Assembly: GCF_021532375.1 (NCBI RefSeq)
Contig: NZ_JAKGAP010000009.1
Location: 1-64,000 of the forward strand
Source: Paenibacillus alkaliterrae
Lineage (GTDB): Bacteria > Bacillota > Bacilli > Paenibacillales > Paenibacillaceae
Length of the DNA: 64,000 nucleotides
Direction of reading: 5' to 3'
Position numbers and translations under genes: made by a program. Under the pieces are notes generated by a model. That model saw only the letters and a list, made by a program, of their open reading frames with translations, was not told the DNA's origin and searched no databases. Below, one piece after another: positions 17,035 through 26,359 of the stretch (position 1 is the first letter of the stretch; each line of letters begins with the position of its first letter).

Positions 17035-18597
17035 ATGCAAAACAAAAAACCATTTATTCTATTATTCGCCTTAGTTCTTGTGTTGACAACGGTACTAAGC
17101 GCATGCGGAAGCAACAACAATGCAGGCAATAACACTGAAGCAAGCAACGCGCCATCCGAAGGAACGACGGAGCCGGCAGCTAATGACGGAAATTCCGAGG
17201 AGCTTGTCATCAAGATGCTTTTGGTTGGCGGAAAGCCAATCGACTATGATACGGTTTTTGGAGAGTTGAACAAAAAACTGAAAGAAAAGGTCAATGCTGC
17301 GGTTGAAGCCGAATTTTTGGACTGGTCCGACTGGACGCAAAAATATCCTTTGAAATTCGCGGCTAGCGAAGACTTTGATATCGCTTATACGGCAAACTGG
17401 GCGTTCTATAACGATCAAGCGCTAAAAGGCGGTTTCCTTGAGCTGACTGACGAGCTGCTTAAGAAAAACATGCCGCTTACATGGGAAGCGATGCCAGCAG
17501 TCGCTTGGGAGCAATCGAAGGTGAACGGCAAGCAGTACATGGTTCCGAATAACAACCCTGAAGTAACGGATAAAGCGGTTCTGATCCGCGATGACCTTCG
17601 CAAGAAACACAATCTTGACCCTGTCAACAGCCCTGAAACGTTTGCAAATTACGTAAAAACGATCGCTGCTAATGAAAAAGGCATCAACGCTTACAACGCT
17701 AAAGCGGCTGACGGCTGGAAATGGCATGAGCTGGACCAAATCCTGCTCGAGCAGCAAAATGAATGGAATCTTGTAGACTACAACATGCCGCTGGCTTACA
17801 AGCTTGACGATGCGAGCGGAAAAGTATTTAACGTATACGATACGCCGGAGTTTAAAGAACTTCTGAAATACTACAAAGATCTGGCTGACAATAATGCTTG
17901 GTCAAAAAACGTAGTCAGCAACAAAAATGACGTATGGCAGGATATGAAAGCCGGCAAAACGGCATCCTACGCCCAAAATCTGGGTACGGTTGCAATGAAC
18001 TTGGCCGAGCTTCGCAGAGAGCAGCCTGAAGTTGAGCTTGCAATCGCGGATCTTACGCCTGACAAAAAGAAAATCGCAGCAATTTCGACGCAAAACGGCT
18101 TCGGGATTCATGCGCCTTCCAAAAAAGCCGAGCGTTCGCTAAAGGTTATCGATTTGCTGCAAAACGATAAAGAAATCCATGATCTATTCATGTACGGCAT
18201 TGCAGGCACCCACTATGAGCCGGTAGGCGACGATAAATTCAACGCGACTGCAGGTACGCCTAACTTTACGGGCTTCTCCAACTGGGGCGCTAACTCGCCG
18301 CTGAACCGCAAGGATGCTTCATTCCCTGCCGAAGCGGACGCAATCGCTGACGCTTGGCAGCAAAAGGTTTACAACTTCGATCTGGAAACCTTCGTATTCA
18401 ACGATGCGAATGTGAAAAACGAAGTAGCCAACATCGGCAATGTTATGCTTCGTTATGCGATTCCTCTCGAATACGGCTTAATCAAGGATATCGATAAAGG
18501 CCAAGCGGATCTGATCAAGCAACTGCAAGCGGCCGGCATTGAAAAGCTGCAGACAGAGCTTCAATCGCAAATCGATGCTTTTCTTGCAAGCAAGTAA
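17035..18597 (+). CDS. Extracellular sugar-binding lipoprotein (ABC importer)
   Basis: This encodes 520 residues. The lipoprotein signal ends LSAC, with Cys24 the lipidated residue, followed by an Asn/Gly-rich tether. The rest is a two-lobe solute-binding protein of the large (about 500-residue) type seen with LplB/YtcP permeases. It should catch beta-1,4-galacto-oligosaccharides released by the GH53 enzymes and hand them to the permeases at 15108 and 16044; the ligand is inferred from neighbours only. GGGGGAATA lies upstream of ATG 17035. A hairpin after the stop (18605-18634) may protect this part of the mRNA. Confidence 0.92.
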   Translation: MQNKKPFILLFALVLVLTTVLSACGSNNNAGNNTEASNAPSEGTTEPAANDGNSEELVIKMLLVGGKPIDYDTVFGELNKKLKEKVNAAVEAEFLDWSDWTQKYPLKFAASEDFDIAYTANWAFYNDQALKGGFLELTDELLKKNMPLTWEAMPAVAWEQSKVNGKQYMVPNNNPEVTDKAVLIRDDLRKKHNLDPVNSPETFANYVKTIAANEKGINAYNAKAADGWKWHELDQILLEQQNEWNLVDYNMPLAYKLDDASGKVFNVYDTPEFKELLKYYKDLADNNAWSKNVVSNKNDVWQDMKAGKTASYAQNLGTVAMNLAELRREQPEVELAIADLTPDKKKIAAISTQNGFGIHAPSKKAERSLKVIDLLQNDKEIHDLFMYGIAGTHYEPVGDDKFNATAGTPNFTGFSNWGANSPLNRKDASFPAEADAIADAWQQKVYNFDLETFVFNDANVKNEVANIGNVMLRYAIPLEYGLIKDIDKGQADLIKQLQAAGIEKLQTELQSQIDAFLASK

Positions 18598-18604
18598 ATA
18601 GATG

Positions 18605-18638
18605 AAAAGGAGGTGGCGAAAGTCTCCTCCTTTCTTTT
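18605..18638 (+). terminator. Intra-operon hairpin after the binding-protein gene
   Basis: AAAGGAGG pairs with CCTCCTTT over a loop of about ten bases, followed by CTTTT. It lies between the binding protein and the GH53 gene and is likely a partial terminator or 3' mRNA stabiliser that keeps binding-protein levels above those of the enzymes. The GH53 ribosome site AAGGAG lies just after it. Confidence 0.6.
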
Positions 18639-18653
18639 AAGGAGCCATGGGAA

Positions 18654-19697
18654 ATGACAAAGACATTTATTAAAGGCATGGACATGTCGTTTTTGGATGA
18701 AATCGAAATGTCTGGCGGAAAGTATGAGGAAAACGGTCAATCGGCCGATGCGCTGCAAATTATGAAAAATAACGGCGTCAACGCGATCCGGCTGCGCATT
18801 TGGAACGACCCTGTTGGCGGCTTTTGCAATCTGGAGCGGACCTTGCTTATGGCAAAGCGGATAAAAGCGCTTGATATGCATTTTCTGCTTGATTTCCACT
18901 ACTCGGACAAATGGGCGGATCCCGCGAATCAATGGAAACCGAAAGCGTGGGAGCATCTTAGCTTTGATGTGTTGAACGATGAGGTTTTTAATTATACGTA
19001 TTTTGTATTGTCGGAATTGAAGGGACAGGGCACGCTGCCGGACATGGTACAGATCGGCAACGAAATTACTCCCGGCATGCTGTGGAACGATGGGAAGGTT
19101 GACGGGGAATTCGATACAGAGGAGCAGTGGGTGAAGTTTACGACGCTGGTGAAATCGGGTATCGTGGCCGCAAAAGCCGTTGCACCTTTGATCAATATCA
19201 TGATTCATATCGACCGGGGCGGGGATCTGGCGGCAAGCCGCAGATTTTTCGAAAAATTCGCTCAGCACGGCGTTAAATACGATACGATCGGTCTCTCCTT
19301 CTATCCTTGGTGGCACGGCAGTCTGGACGATCTCAACAACAATCTGCAGGAGCTGACAAGCACTTTCGGCAAAGATATTAACGTCGTTGAAACCGCTTAC
19401 CCTTGGACGCTGGATGCTTCGGAGGGCAGATCATGCATAGTGGATAAAGAGGAACAGCTGCATGCCGGATACCCTGCGACCGTTCAAGGACAGGCGGATT
19501 ATTTGCTCGACCTGATTGGGATTATAAAGAAGGCTGCCGGAGACCGCGGCGTAGGCTTCTACTGGTGGGAGCCGGCTTGGATCCCGTCGAAGGAAGAGTG
19601 GTCGGTGGGCCATGCAAACAATTGGTTGAACCTGACCCTATTTGATCATGAAGGCCGGGTGCAGCCTGCGCTTGAAGCGCTACAATCAAATACATAA
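18654..19697 (+). CDS. Intracellular GH53 endo-beta-1,4-galactanase
   Basis: This encodes 347 residues, a bare GH53 (beta/alpha)8 barrel with no signal peptide. The family motifs are clear: LLDFHYSDKWADP (about 78-90), acid/base Glu137 in QIGNE, and nucleophile Glu246 in VVETAYPW. GH53 enzymes cut beta-1,4-galactan, the side chain of pectic arabinogalactan I. The absence of a signal peptide suggests it degrades imported galacto-oligosaccharides in the cytoplasm. It follows the importer and precedes the secreted paralogue by 21 bases, in the same operon. ATG 18654 has AAGGAG upstream. Confidence 0.93.
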   Translation: MTKTFIKGMDMSFLDEIEMSGGKYEENGQSADALQIMKNNGVNAIRLRIWNDPVGGFCNLERTLLMAKRIKALDMHFLLDFHYSDKWADPANQWKPKAWEHLSFDVLNDEVFNYTYFVLSELKGQGTLPDMVQIGNEITPGMLWNDGKVDGEFDTEEQWVKFTTLVKSGIVAAKAVAPLINIMIHIDRGGDLAASRRFFEKFAQHGVKYDTIGLSFYPWWHGSLDDLNNNLQELTSTFGKDINVVETAYPWTLDASEGRSCIVDKEEQLHAGYPATVQGQADYLLDLIGIIKKAAGDRGVGFYWWEPAWIPSKEEWSVGHANNWLNLTLFDHEGRVQPALEALQSNT

Positions 19698-19718
19698 TCT
19701 ACTAAGGAGGAAAAGCAT

Positions 19719-22700
19719 ATGAGTGCATGGTATCAGAAAAGACTTAACATTTTATTGACCTTCGTGATAGCGCTTACAACGTTAATGGCTGCGGGTCCGC
19801 AAGAGCGGGTTTCCGCGGAAGCGCTGTCCGATCCGGACACTTTTATAAAAGGGGTAGACATTTCGACGCTTCAGGCGATTGAGGCTAAGGGTATTAAATT
19901 TTATGATGAGGGAGTGGAAAAGGAGCTTCTGGTCATCCTTAAAGAGCATGGCGTCAACTATGTCCGTTTGCGCGTGTGGAATAACCCGGTATTGGCCGAA
20001 GGCTTTAACGACGCTGCTCATTTGATTACGATGTCCCAGCGGGTGAAGGCGGCCGGCATGAAGCTGCTTGTCGATTTTCACTATTCCGACTTTTGGGCGG
20101 ATCCTGGCAAGCAGGTGAAGCCGGAGGCTTGGAAGGACCTTGATTTTGCAGGTCTGAAGACAGCCGTCTATGATTATACGGCTGAGGTAATGAACAGCTT
20201 GAAAGCGGTTAACGCTTATCCGGACATGGTGCAAATCGGGAATGAGATTAACAGCGGCATGATTCATCCCGAGGGATCGACCGCCAACTTCTCCCAGCTG
20301 ACGGATTTGCTGAAGGAGGGCGTGCGCGGAGTTCGCGATACGACGCCAGTAGGGCATGAAACGAAAATTATGTTGCACCTGGCCGAGGGCGGCGACAATC
20401 ACCGATTCCGCACCTTTTTTGACCAAGTGGAAACGGCTCAGGTCGATTACGATGTTATCGGATTGTCTTATTACCCATACTGGCACGGAACCTTTCAGCA
20501 ATTGAAAACAAACATGAACGATATGGTTGCAAGGTACGGCAAAGAAATCGTCGTAGCCGAGATGGCTTATGCTTTTACGCTCGATAATGACGATTCTCTG
20601 TCTAACATTGTGGGCGCAGATCAGACGAAAATTGCAGGTTTTCCGGCTACTGTGGAAAATCAGAAGCTGGTAACTGAAACCGTATTCAACACGGTTGCCG
20701 ATGTCGATGAGGGCAAAGGGCTCGGCGCATTTTACTGGGAGCCCGCTTGGGTTGCGGGCGTCGGCTGGACGCTGGGCGAGGGGAACGGCTGGGAAAATCA
20801 GGCGATGTTCGATTTTGACGGCGAGGCTCTTTCCTCGCTGGATGCATTCAATTATACGCCAGGCAGCATGGATGCGCTTACCCCGATCATGGTATATGCG
20901 GCTACCGATGCGATTATCTCGTTAGGAGAAACGCCTGCGCTGCCGGCTCAAGTGAATGTTTTATTCAATGAAGGCTCAATTACTCCGCAGCCTGTCGTTT
21001 GGGACGAGATTTCTGAGGAGCGTTTGAACACGTCTGGTACATTTACCGTAAACGGTACGGTGAGCGGCATCAGCCAAAAGGCGACGATAAAAATAACGAT
21101 TTTGGAAGATCCGAATTTGGTGCAAAATCCAGGCTTCGAAACTGGCGATTTGACAAGTTGGACCGTCTCGGGGACGACAGCGGCTGCTAGGGTTAAAAAT
21201 AGCCCAGGGGATGCTCATTCGCAAAATCATGCATTCGACTACTATTACGGTACTCCTTATGCTTATAAACTTTCACAAACGGTTACCGGGCTCGACAACG
21301 GCACTTACGAGTTGAGGGGCTGGTCTTCCGGCGGCGGCGGCGAATCGAAGCTGAAGCTGTTCGCCGAAGACTTCGGCGGTGAAGCGCTTAGCGTCGATGC
21401 CGTTAATACGGGCTGGAACGTGTGGAAACAGTATAAAATCAGCAATATCAAGGTGACGAATGGACAAGTGAAGCTTGGCTTCGATGTCGAGGCTCCCGGC
21501 GATGTATGGGGTTATTTCGATGATTTCGAGCTGGTGAAGACGGATGAGCAAGCTGTTCCTAACATGGTTCAGAATGAAGGCTTCGAAAGGGGCAGCCTGG
21601 AACACTGGTCCTTAACGGGAACGGAGAACTCCGGGAAAATTGAAGAAAATGCGGGCAAAGCCGTTTCCGGTACGTATTCCTTCAATTATTGGAATGCTTC
21701 GAATTACGCATTTCAATTAACGCAAACCGTGACCGGCTTAGAGAACGGAATTTATGCGCTTAAGGGCTGGTCTTCGGGCGGCGGCGGCGAAACGAAGCTG
21801 AAGCTGTTCGCGGAAACGGCAGGCGGGACGACGCTAAGCACCGATGTCGTCAATACAGGCTTCAATGTGTGGAAGCAGTATATTGTGCCGAATATTGTCG
21901 TTACGAACGGTCAAGCAATGATCGGCTTTGACGTCGAGGCGCCTGCGGGAACTTGGGGCAACTTCGATGATATTGAGCTCGTAATGGTCAACAAGGCCGA
22001 ACCTTCGCAGGGCGGGACTGGAAATTCGGACAATTTGCCGAAGCCGGGCAATGTGACGGTATCACCGGGACAAATGAAAAAAAATGAAGACGGGTCCAGC
22101 ACAGTTAAGCTGCCTGCGGCTGTCACGGAGGTTGTAATCCCGTCAGGTCTCTATGATCAGTTGAATAAGCAACCGGTGAAATTCGAAGCGGAAAACTTAT
22201 CCGTAGAGATCCCGGCCGAGCTGTTCAAGGAGCTTCTAAGCAAGTTTACCGGTACGGCTAACAGCTCGATAACTTTGAAGCTGCAGCCTGTAGGCAAAAC
22301 GGATACGGAGCAGATGCTTGAACAAAGCGGCCAGCAAGCGGAACACACCCGAATTGAACTTGTTGGGGAAGCCTATGAGTTCAAGCTGTCCATCAAAAAC
22401 GGCGCAGGAGACGAAGCGGTGCTGTCACAGTTCAGCAAGCCGATCAAGATCCGGCTTAAGGCAGGAGCAGCTTCAAATGACGATAAAGCAGGTGTTTATT
22501 ATATCGCCGAGGACGGCAGTCTGGAGTATGCGGGCGGTGAGCTGATCGATGGCGAGTGGATTGTACAGATCGAACATTTCAGTATGTACGCGGTGCTCAA
22601 GGTCACGAAGCAGTTTGACGATGTTCCGGCCGGCTATTGGGCGCATGGCGTCATCAGCGAGCTTGCGGCCAAGCAATTTATTTTAGGAACTACGGTCTCC

Positions 22701-23156
22701 TCCTTCGAGCCGGACCGTACGATGAGCCGTGCGGAGTTTGCCGAATTGCTGGTAAGAGTGCTCAAGCTCAAAAGCGGTCAGAAGCATAACTTTGCCGATG
22801 TCGCAGATGACGCATGGTATACGGAAGCCGTTTCCGCGGCATATGAGGCTGGAATCATCAACGGTCGCAGCGAGTCGAGCTTTGATCCGGATGCTTCAAT
22901 ATTGCGCCAAGAAATGGCTGTCATGCTGATGAAGGCTTACTCGATTAAAACGGATACCTCGGATACCTCGGCAACCTCGGAGATTGCTTTACCTTTCATT
23001 GACTCCGACTGGATAGACGGGTGGGCAATGGCGTCCATCAAGTCCGCCTTTGAGACCGGTTTACTGAAAGGACGTCATGACAACCGGTTTGTACCGAATG
23101 GGCAAATGACCCGCGCCGAGGCTACTCAAGCTGTTTATCGATTGATATCTCTTTAA
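19719..23156 (+). CDS. Cell-surface GH53 galactanase with CBM61-like and SLH domains
   Basis: This encodes 1145 residues. In order it has a signal peptide (1-34), a GH53 barrel (about 38-380, acid/base Glu176 in QIGNE, nucleophile Glu281 in VVAEMAYAF), an Ig-like domain (about 390-463), two tandem carbohydrate-binding modules of about 140 residues (from NLVQNPGFETGDL at 466 and NMVQNEGFERGSL at about 613), a region of about 200 residues, and three SLH domains (about 965, 1024 and 1091 onward). The modules resemble CBM61, which binds beta-1,4-galactan and occurs with GH53. SLH domains attach the enzyme to the secondary cell-wall polymer. It should release galacto-oligosaccharides at the surface for the importer upstream. 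Confidence 0.93.
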   Translation: MSAWYQKRLNILLTFVIALTTLMAAGPQERVSAEALSDPDTFIKGVDISTLQAIEAKGIKFYDEGVEKELLVILKEHGVNYVRLRVWNNPVLAEGFNDAAHLITMSQRVKAAGMKLLVDFHYSDFWADPGKQVKPEAWKDLDFAGLKTAVYDYTAEVMNSLKAVNAYPDMVQIGNEINSGMIHPEGSTANFSQLTDLLKEGVRGVRDTTPVGHETKIMLHLAEGGDNHRFRTFFDQVETAQVDYDVIGLSYYPYWHGTFQQLKTNMNDMVARYGKEIVVAEMAYAFTLDNDDSLSNIVGADQTKIAGFPATVENQKLVTETVFNTVADVDEGKGLGAFYWEPAWVAGVGWTLGEGNGWENQAMFDFDGEALSSLDAFNYTPGSMDALTPIMVYAATDAIISLGETPALPAQVNVLFNEGSITPQPVVWDEISEERLNTSGTFTVNGTVSGISQKATIKITILEDPNLVQNPGFETGDLTSWTVSGTTAAARVKNSPGDAHSQNHAFDYYYGTPYAYKLSQTVTGLDNGTYELRGWSSGGGGESKLKLFAEDFGGEALSVDAVNTGWNVWKQYKISNIKVTNGQVKLGFDVEAPGDVWGYFDDFELVKTDEQAVPNMVQNEGFERGSLEHWSLTGTENSGKIEENAGKAVSGTYSFNYWNASNYAFQLTQTVTGLENGIYALKGWSSGGGGETKLKLFAETAGGTTLSTDVVNTGFNVWKQYIVPNIVVTNGQAMIGFDVEAPAGTWGNFDDIELVMVNKAEPSQGGTGNSDNLPKPGNVTVSPGQMKKNEDGSSTVKLPAAVTEVVIPSGLYDQLNKQPVKFEAENLSVEIPAELFKELLSKFTGTANSSITLKLQPVGKTDTEQMLEQSGQQAEHTRIELVGEAYEFKLSIKNGAGDEAVLSQFSKPIKIRLKAGAASNDDKAGVYYIAEDGSLEYAGGELIDGEWIVQIEHFSMYAVLKVTKQFDDVPAGYWAHGVISELAAKQFILGTTVSSFEPDRTMSRAEFAELLVRVLKLKSGQKHNFADVADDAWYTEAVSAAYEAGIINGRSESSFDPDASILRQEMAVMLMKAYSIKTDTSDTSATSEIALPFIDSDWIDGWAMASIKSAFETGLLKGRHDNRFVPNGQMTRAEATQAVYRLISL

Positions 23157-23168
23157 ATTACAAATAAA

Positions 23169-23210
23169 CCAAAGCCGCACCTAGCGCTTTTCTAGGTGCG
23201 GCTTTGGTTT
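23169..23210 (+). terminator. Terminator of the galactan operon
   Basis: A long near-perfect stem (CCAAAGCCGCACCTAG with CTAGGTGCGGCTTTGG) and further T close the operon. A and T tracts on both sides make it potentially bidirectional. Confidence 0.92.
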
Positions 23211-23492
23211 GAGATTAGGCTTCCGAGAATTGACTAAATTGCTTAAATCCATTTTGAATGGTATTCTACTTTCCTTCAATAAATCAACTTTTCTCATCAA
23301 GCAACTTTAAATTGGAACCTACTCCGTAATAAATTCGTCAATAGCTCGTGCCGTACGTACCGCATCCTAATGAACCGCGGTACTATGAAAACATAGTACT
23401 ATGTGAACGAAATGTCCTAGTGTATAGTTAATTCACCCACAATCGACTTTACGTCTTGTCATTGCAAATGTGATGGGATATTAGGAAGGTGA
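23211..23492. other. Gene-free interval before 23493
   Basis: AT-rich, with no coding frame. CATAGTACTATG, a 12-base palindrome at about 23390-23401, lies about 90 bases before the next gene and could be an operator. No clear riboswitch or repeat was seen. Confidence 0.4.
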
Positions 23493-23774
23493 ATGTGCAG
23501 GGTGCAAATGACAATGAATAAGAAGCAGGAGCTGCAGAGAAAAGCAGCCGTACTAAAGCAATACGAGGTCTATGGTTATCAAGTCGCTTATTTTTTGCTC
23601 GAAAACGAAGCCCTGGCCGCACAAGCAGCCACGGAGGCGTTAAGTGAACTGCTGCACAACGAATCTTTTTTTCATCAACCGCCGCCTATCCAACGACAAA
23701 CCGCGAAACAAGTCGTCATGAAGCAATCCTTGCTGACCAGAGCTTCGGTCATAACATCCAATTCCACGCCATAA
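23493..23774 (+). CDS. Small protein resembling a sigma-70 region 2 fragment
   Basis: This encodes 93 residues. The segment YGYQVAYFLLENEALAAQAA followed by ATEALSELL recalls the first helices of ECF-type sigma factor region 2 (a YRVAYYLLRDEHLAEDAVQ-like pattern), but the protein ends well before regions 2.4 and 4. It could be a degenerate sigma-like protein or a regulator built on that fold; the likeness is from pattern recall. GGAAGG lies only three bases before ATG 23493, so a later ATG (23508 or 23514) may be used. It stands alone before the ATP-grasp gene at 23868. Confidence 0.6.
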   Translation: MCRVQMTMNKKQELQRKAAVLKQYEVYGYQVAYFLLENEALAAQAATEALSELLHNESFFHQPPPIQRQTAKQVVMKQSLLTRASVITSNSTP

Positions 23775-23867
23775 TTTATGGATTAATGTTGCGCCTAAAT
23801 GGTATTTTTCGCGTCTATACACGTTCGTCCAAATTCCCGCGCCTCCTTCTTCATAACATAGGATGAG

Positions 23868-24656
23868 GTGAAAGCATTGTACAAGAAGCGTTATGCCAGC
23901 CGAAAGATTAGAGGGAAGCTTCGAGTTTGCCGATACTTATCCGCGAATAAGAAGCTGAAACAGCATGTGCCGCGAACCGTTTCGTTCAGTCGAGCGAATC
24001 TGGAAATGATGATGGATCGCTATGATATAGTCTATGTGAAGCCGGATGTCGGTTCGCTGGGAATGGACATATTCATGCTGAAACGGGCGGAGTCGGGTTA
24101 TGGACTGTATGAGATTGTGAAAAAGAAACAAGTACAAACTTCGTTCAGCTCCCTTACAGACGTGTTTGAACGAATAAATAATGCAAAGTCCTCTAGGCTC
24201 ATAATTCAAAAGGGCATTTCATTGGATTGCGTGAATGACTGTCCCTATGATATAAGAGCGATGGTGCAGCGCAAGCCAAGAGGCTCCTGGATATGTACCG
24301 GCTTCATGGTGAAGGTAGGAGCCCGGCATAAAATCGTAACGAACTATCATCAGGGAGGCATGATTTATACCATAAAGAAGCTGGGCAAGCAGCAGGGAAT
24401 AGCGGAGTCGGAGACGGCTCGGCGAGTCCGGAAGCTAACTCGAACGGCGCTGAGCATCTCAAGGACATTAAGCAAGAAACAATCAGGCATGCACGAAATG
24501 GGCATCGATTTCGCTTATGATAAGCAGAAGCATCTATGGGTGCTTGAGGTGAATTCGAATCACCCGCAATTTCATCCGCTAAAGCAGCTTGATCGGCGGG
24601 CATACAACAAGATGAAGCGGTTTGCGGCCAGCTATGGCAGGTACGATGCAAAATAG
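23868..24656 (+). CDS. YheC/YheD-family ATP-grasp protein
   Basis: This encodes about 262 residues. The ATP-grasp pattern is visible: VYVKPDVGSLGMDIFML (lysine in the nucleotide loop), SRLIIQKGISL, YDIRAMVQR and the closing metal site MGIDFAYDKQKHLWVLEVNSN. YheC and YheD are spore-coat-associated ATP-grasp proteins in Bacillus, with no settled reaction. The start may be the GTG at 23868 or the TTG at 23877; GAGGTG six bases before the TTG favours the shorter form. A hairpin at 24669 follows. The gene appears monocistronic. Confidence 0.85.
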   Translation: MKALYKKRYASRKIRGKLRVCRYLSANKKLKQHVPRTVSFSRANLEMMMDRYDIVYVKPDVGSLGMDIFMLKRAESGYGLYEIVKKKQVQTSFSSLTDVFERINNAKSSRLIIQKGISLDCVNDCPYDIRAMVQRKPRGSWICTGFMVKVGARHKIVTNYHQGGMIYTIKKLGKQQGIAESETARRVRKLTRTALSISRTLSKKQSGMHEMGIDFAYDKQKHLWVLEVNSNHPQFHPLKQLDRRAYNKMKRFAASYGRYDAK

Positions 24657-24668
24657 AAATTGAGAACC

Positions 24669-24698
24669 GGGCCAAGGAAAATACTTGGCCTGCTTCTT
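24669..24698 (+). terminator. Terminator of the YheC/YheD gene
   Basis: GGCCAAG pairs with CTTGGCC over an eight-base loop and is followed by a broken T-run (TGCTTCTT). Confidence 0.6.
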
Positions 24699-24785
24699 AG
24701 GTTGTAAATTAATTACAAAATTTGAGGAATATTATAAAGAAATTTGTGTAACATATGGTTTGAATAAACAAACGGAGGACATGAC

Positions 24786-25244
24786 ATGGATTATCTGCTT
24801 TCTGTTTTAAGAGCAGCTGGGATGTTTGCAGTTGGATTATTGGCATTTCGGGTAATGGGAAGTCAAACGGTGGGAAGATTAACGGATTTTGACTTGGTCG
24901 TCGTCATAGCGATAGGTGCGATAATTGGTGACGGACTAGCTGATCCTGAACTAAATCTATTCATTCTGATTGCAGCCATTGCCGGACTGGTGATGATGCA
25001 ATTGATAATCAGCATGCTTGCCATGAAGAGCACAGTTGTTGAAAAAATAGTGATGGGCAGTCCAATCAAGCTGATTGAAAACGGTAAATTGCTGCTAAAC
25101 GGATTACGAAAGGCAAGAATAACGAAAAACAACTTAGATCAGGAATTGCGTACTAAAGGATTATCAAGCCTTGATCAGATCGAACAAGCTTTTATGGAGC
25201 CGAACGGAAAGCTTAGCGTTATTGAAAAAAACAAGAAGAATTAA
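24786..25244 (+). CDS. DUF421 (YetF/YcaP-like) membrane protein
   Basis: This encodes 152 residues. Three membrane segments fill about 1-80. They are followed by the small DUF421 beta domain with VMGSPIKLIENGKLLLNGLR and LDQELRTKGLSSLDQIEQA, ending EPNGKLSV. Family members such as YetF have about 220 residues, with an extra C-terminal part that is absent here; many short members exist, so this is likely complete. Function is unknown; in Bacillus, relatives act with spore-germination or membrane proteins. GGAGG lies upstream of ATG 24786 and a strong terminator follows at 25246. Confidence 0.85.
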   Translation: MDYLLSVLRAAGMFAVGLLAFRVMGSQTVGRLTDFDLVVVIAIGAIIGDGLADPELNLFILIAAIAGLVMMQLIISMLAMKSTVVEKIVMGSPIKLIENGKLLLNGLRKARITKNNLDQELRTKGLSSLDQIEQAFMEPNGKLSVIEKNKKN

Positions 25245-25245
25245 G

Positions 25246-25277
25246 GACACTGACCGAATGAGGTCAGTGTCTTTTTT
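25246..25277. terminator. Terminator between convergent genes
   Basis: GACACTGACC pairs perfectly with GGTCAGTGTC around GAATGA, followed by six T. It lies between the convergent DUF421 and hydrolase genes and favours the plus direction. Confidence 0.92.
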
Positions 25278-25290
25278 CGAAGAAATCGGA

Positions 25291-26166
25291 TTATTTATCG
25301 GTGGATTTGGACGCTAAGTCCTCCATTTGGATTTTGTCCAAAATATATGCTTCCGGTATCGGGTACCCCGCTTCCAAGTTATCCCGCTTATCTTGTATCG
25401 ATTGATGAATCCACGCGCGCATGGCCTCATTCATTTCCACTGCCGCTTTCGTCGGCAATTGATGCTTCTCTTTGCGGAAGGTAACCAGCTTACAATTGCG
25501 GAGTCCTTTCTGCAGCTTTCTGCTGTAGCGTTTAAAGCCCCGATCCTTGTCGCCGTAAAGCAGCAGGACAGGCGCTTTGATTCGGGAGAGCTGTTTCGTG
25601 CAATTATAGTTTAGACTATAACGATAATATTGATGAATATTACGGTTATCTCCGCTTTTAGAGTCGTTCAGCAGCTTGCGAAACGTCGGGATATTGTCTG
25701 AATTTCCCCATGTAATGCCCAGCATTAACATGCGAATTGCGATTTTCCATTTTGATAATCCGCTTGCGATTCGAATACGGTTACGCAGTATGAAATCACT
25801 TGCCTCAGACATGGCGCTAATAAGAACTCCACCCGAAAAACGGTCCGGATAAGTTAGAATTGCTTCTAAAGCGACCGCTCCTCCTGTCGAGTAGCCGCAT
25901 ACGACAGCTTTTTCGATATTGAGATGATCAAGCAATTGTTTGATATCCTCGACGATCAGTTTATAGGTGATAGGAGCGTCCGATTTGCCGCTTTGTCCAT
26001 GTCCGCGAATATCAAAGGTGATAACCTGAAATTCATCTGACAGCTGTACCTGCTGGTAACGGAAGTTGGCGCTAGTAAGGAGCGGGGGATGGATGAACAC
26101 AATCGGTGTTCCTTCTCCCATTTTACGGAAATGAAGCATAGTTCCGTTAATATTCTTAATTGGCAT
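25291..26166 (-). CDS. Alpha/beta-fold hydrolase
   Basis: This encodes 291 residues. The oxyanion motif HPP is at 26-28, then FDIRGHGQS. Nucleophile Ser93 sits in the elbow GYSTGG. The acid lies in LLLYGDKDRGF, and the histidine in KEKHQLP near 250. It is a soluble esterase or lactonase-like hydrolase with no signal peptide, and the substrate is unknown. ATG 26166 has GAGGAGTG upstream. It is divergent from the sugar importer at 26360, with a 193-base interval, and nothing links it to sugar use. Confidence 0.87.
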   Translation of the reverse strand: MPIKNINGTMLHFRKMGEGTPIVFIHPPLLTSANFRYQQVQLSDEFQVITFDIRGHGQSGKSDAPITYKLIVEDIKQLLDHLNIEKAVVCGYSTGGAVALEAILTYPDRFSGGVLISAMSEASDFILRNRIRIASGLSKWKIAIRMLMLGITWGNSDNIPTFRKLLNDSKSGDNRNIHQYYRYSLNYNCTKQLSRIKAPVLLLYGDKDRGFKRYSRKLQKGLRNCKLVTFRKEKHQLPTKAAVEMNEAMRAWIHQSIQDKRDNLEAGYPIPEAYILDKIQMEDLASKSTDK

Positions 26167-26359
26167 ATGTATTCACTCCTCTGGTAAGTACGCTAGAATG
26201 CTAAATTAGCTTTTCCTGATACATGCTAAAAATATTCCTCAGGTATGTTTAACTCCCGATGATTGAAAAGTATCATTTTTAGTTGATCAGTTAGCTGGCA
26301 GTGCTGCTAGCATCGAGATAGAATGTTAATAGAACAACAAGAGCAAGGGGGATTGAACA

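Noticed and set aside
18561-19316. 251-codon minus-strand frame over the GH53 gene
   Set aside because: Antisense shadow; the plus-strand GH53 is complete with catalytic residues.
18654-23156. Two GH53 genes as an assembly duplication
   Set aside because: The two differ throughout, and only one carries a signal peptide and extra domains; they are paralogues.
24786-25244. DUF421 gene as truncated
   Set aside because: It has its own ribosome site, an intact core domain and a terminator; short members of the family are common.
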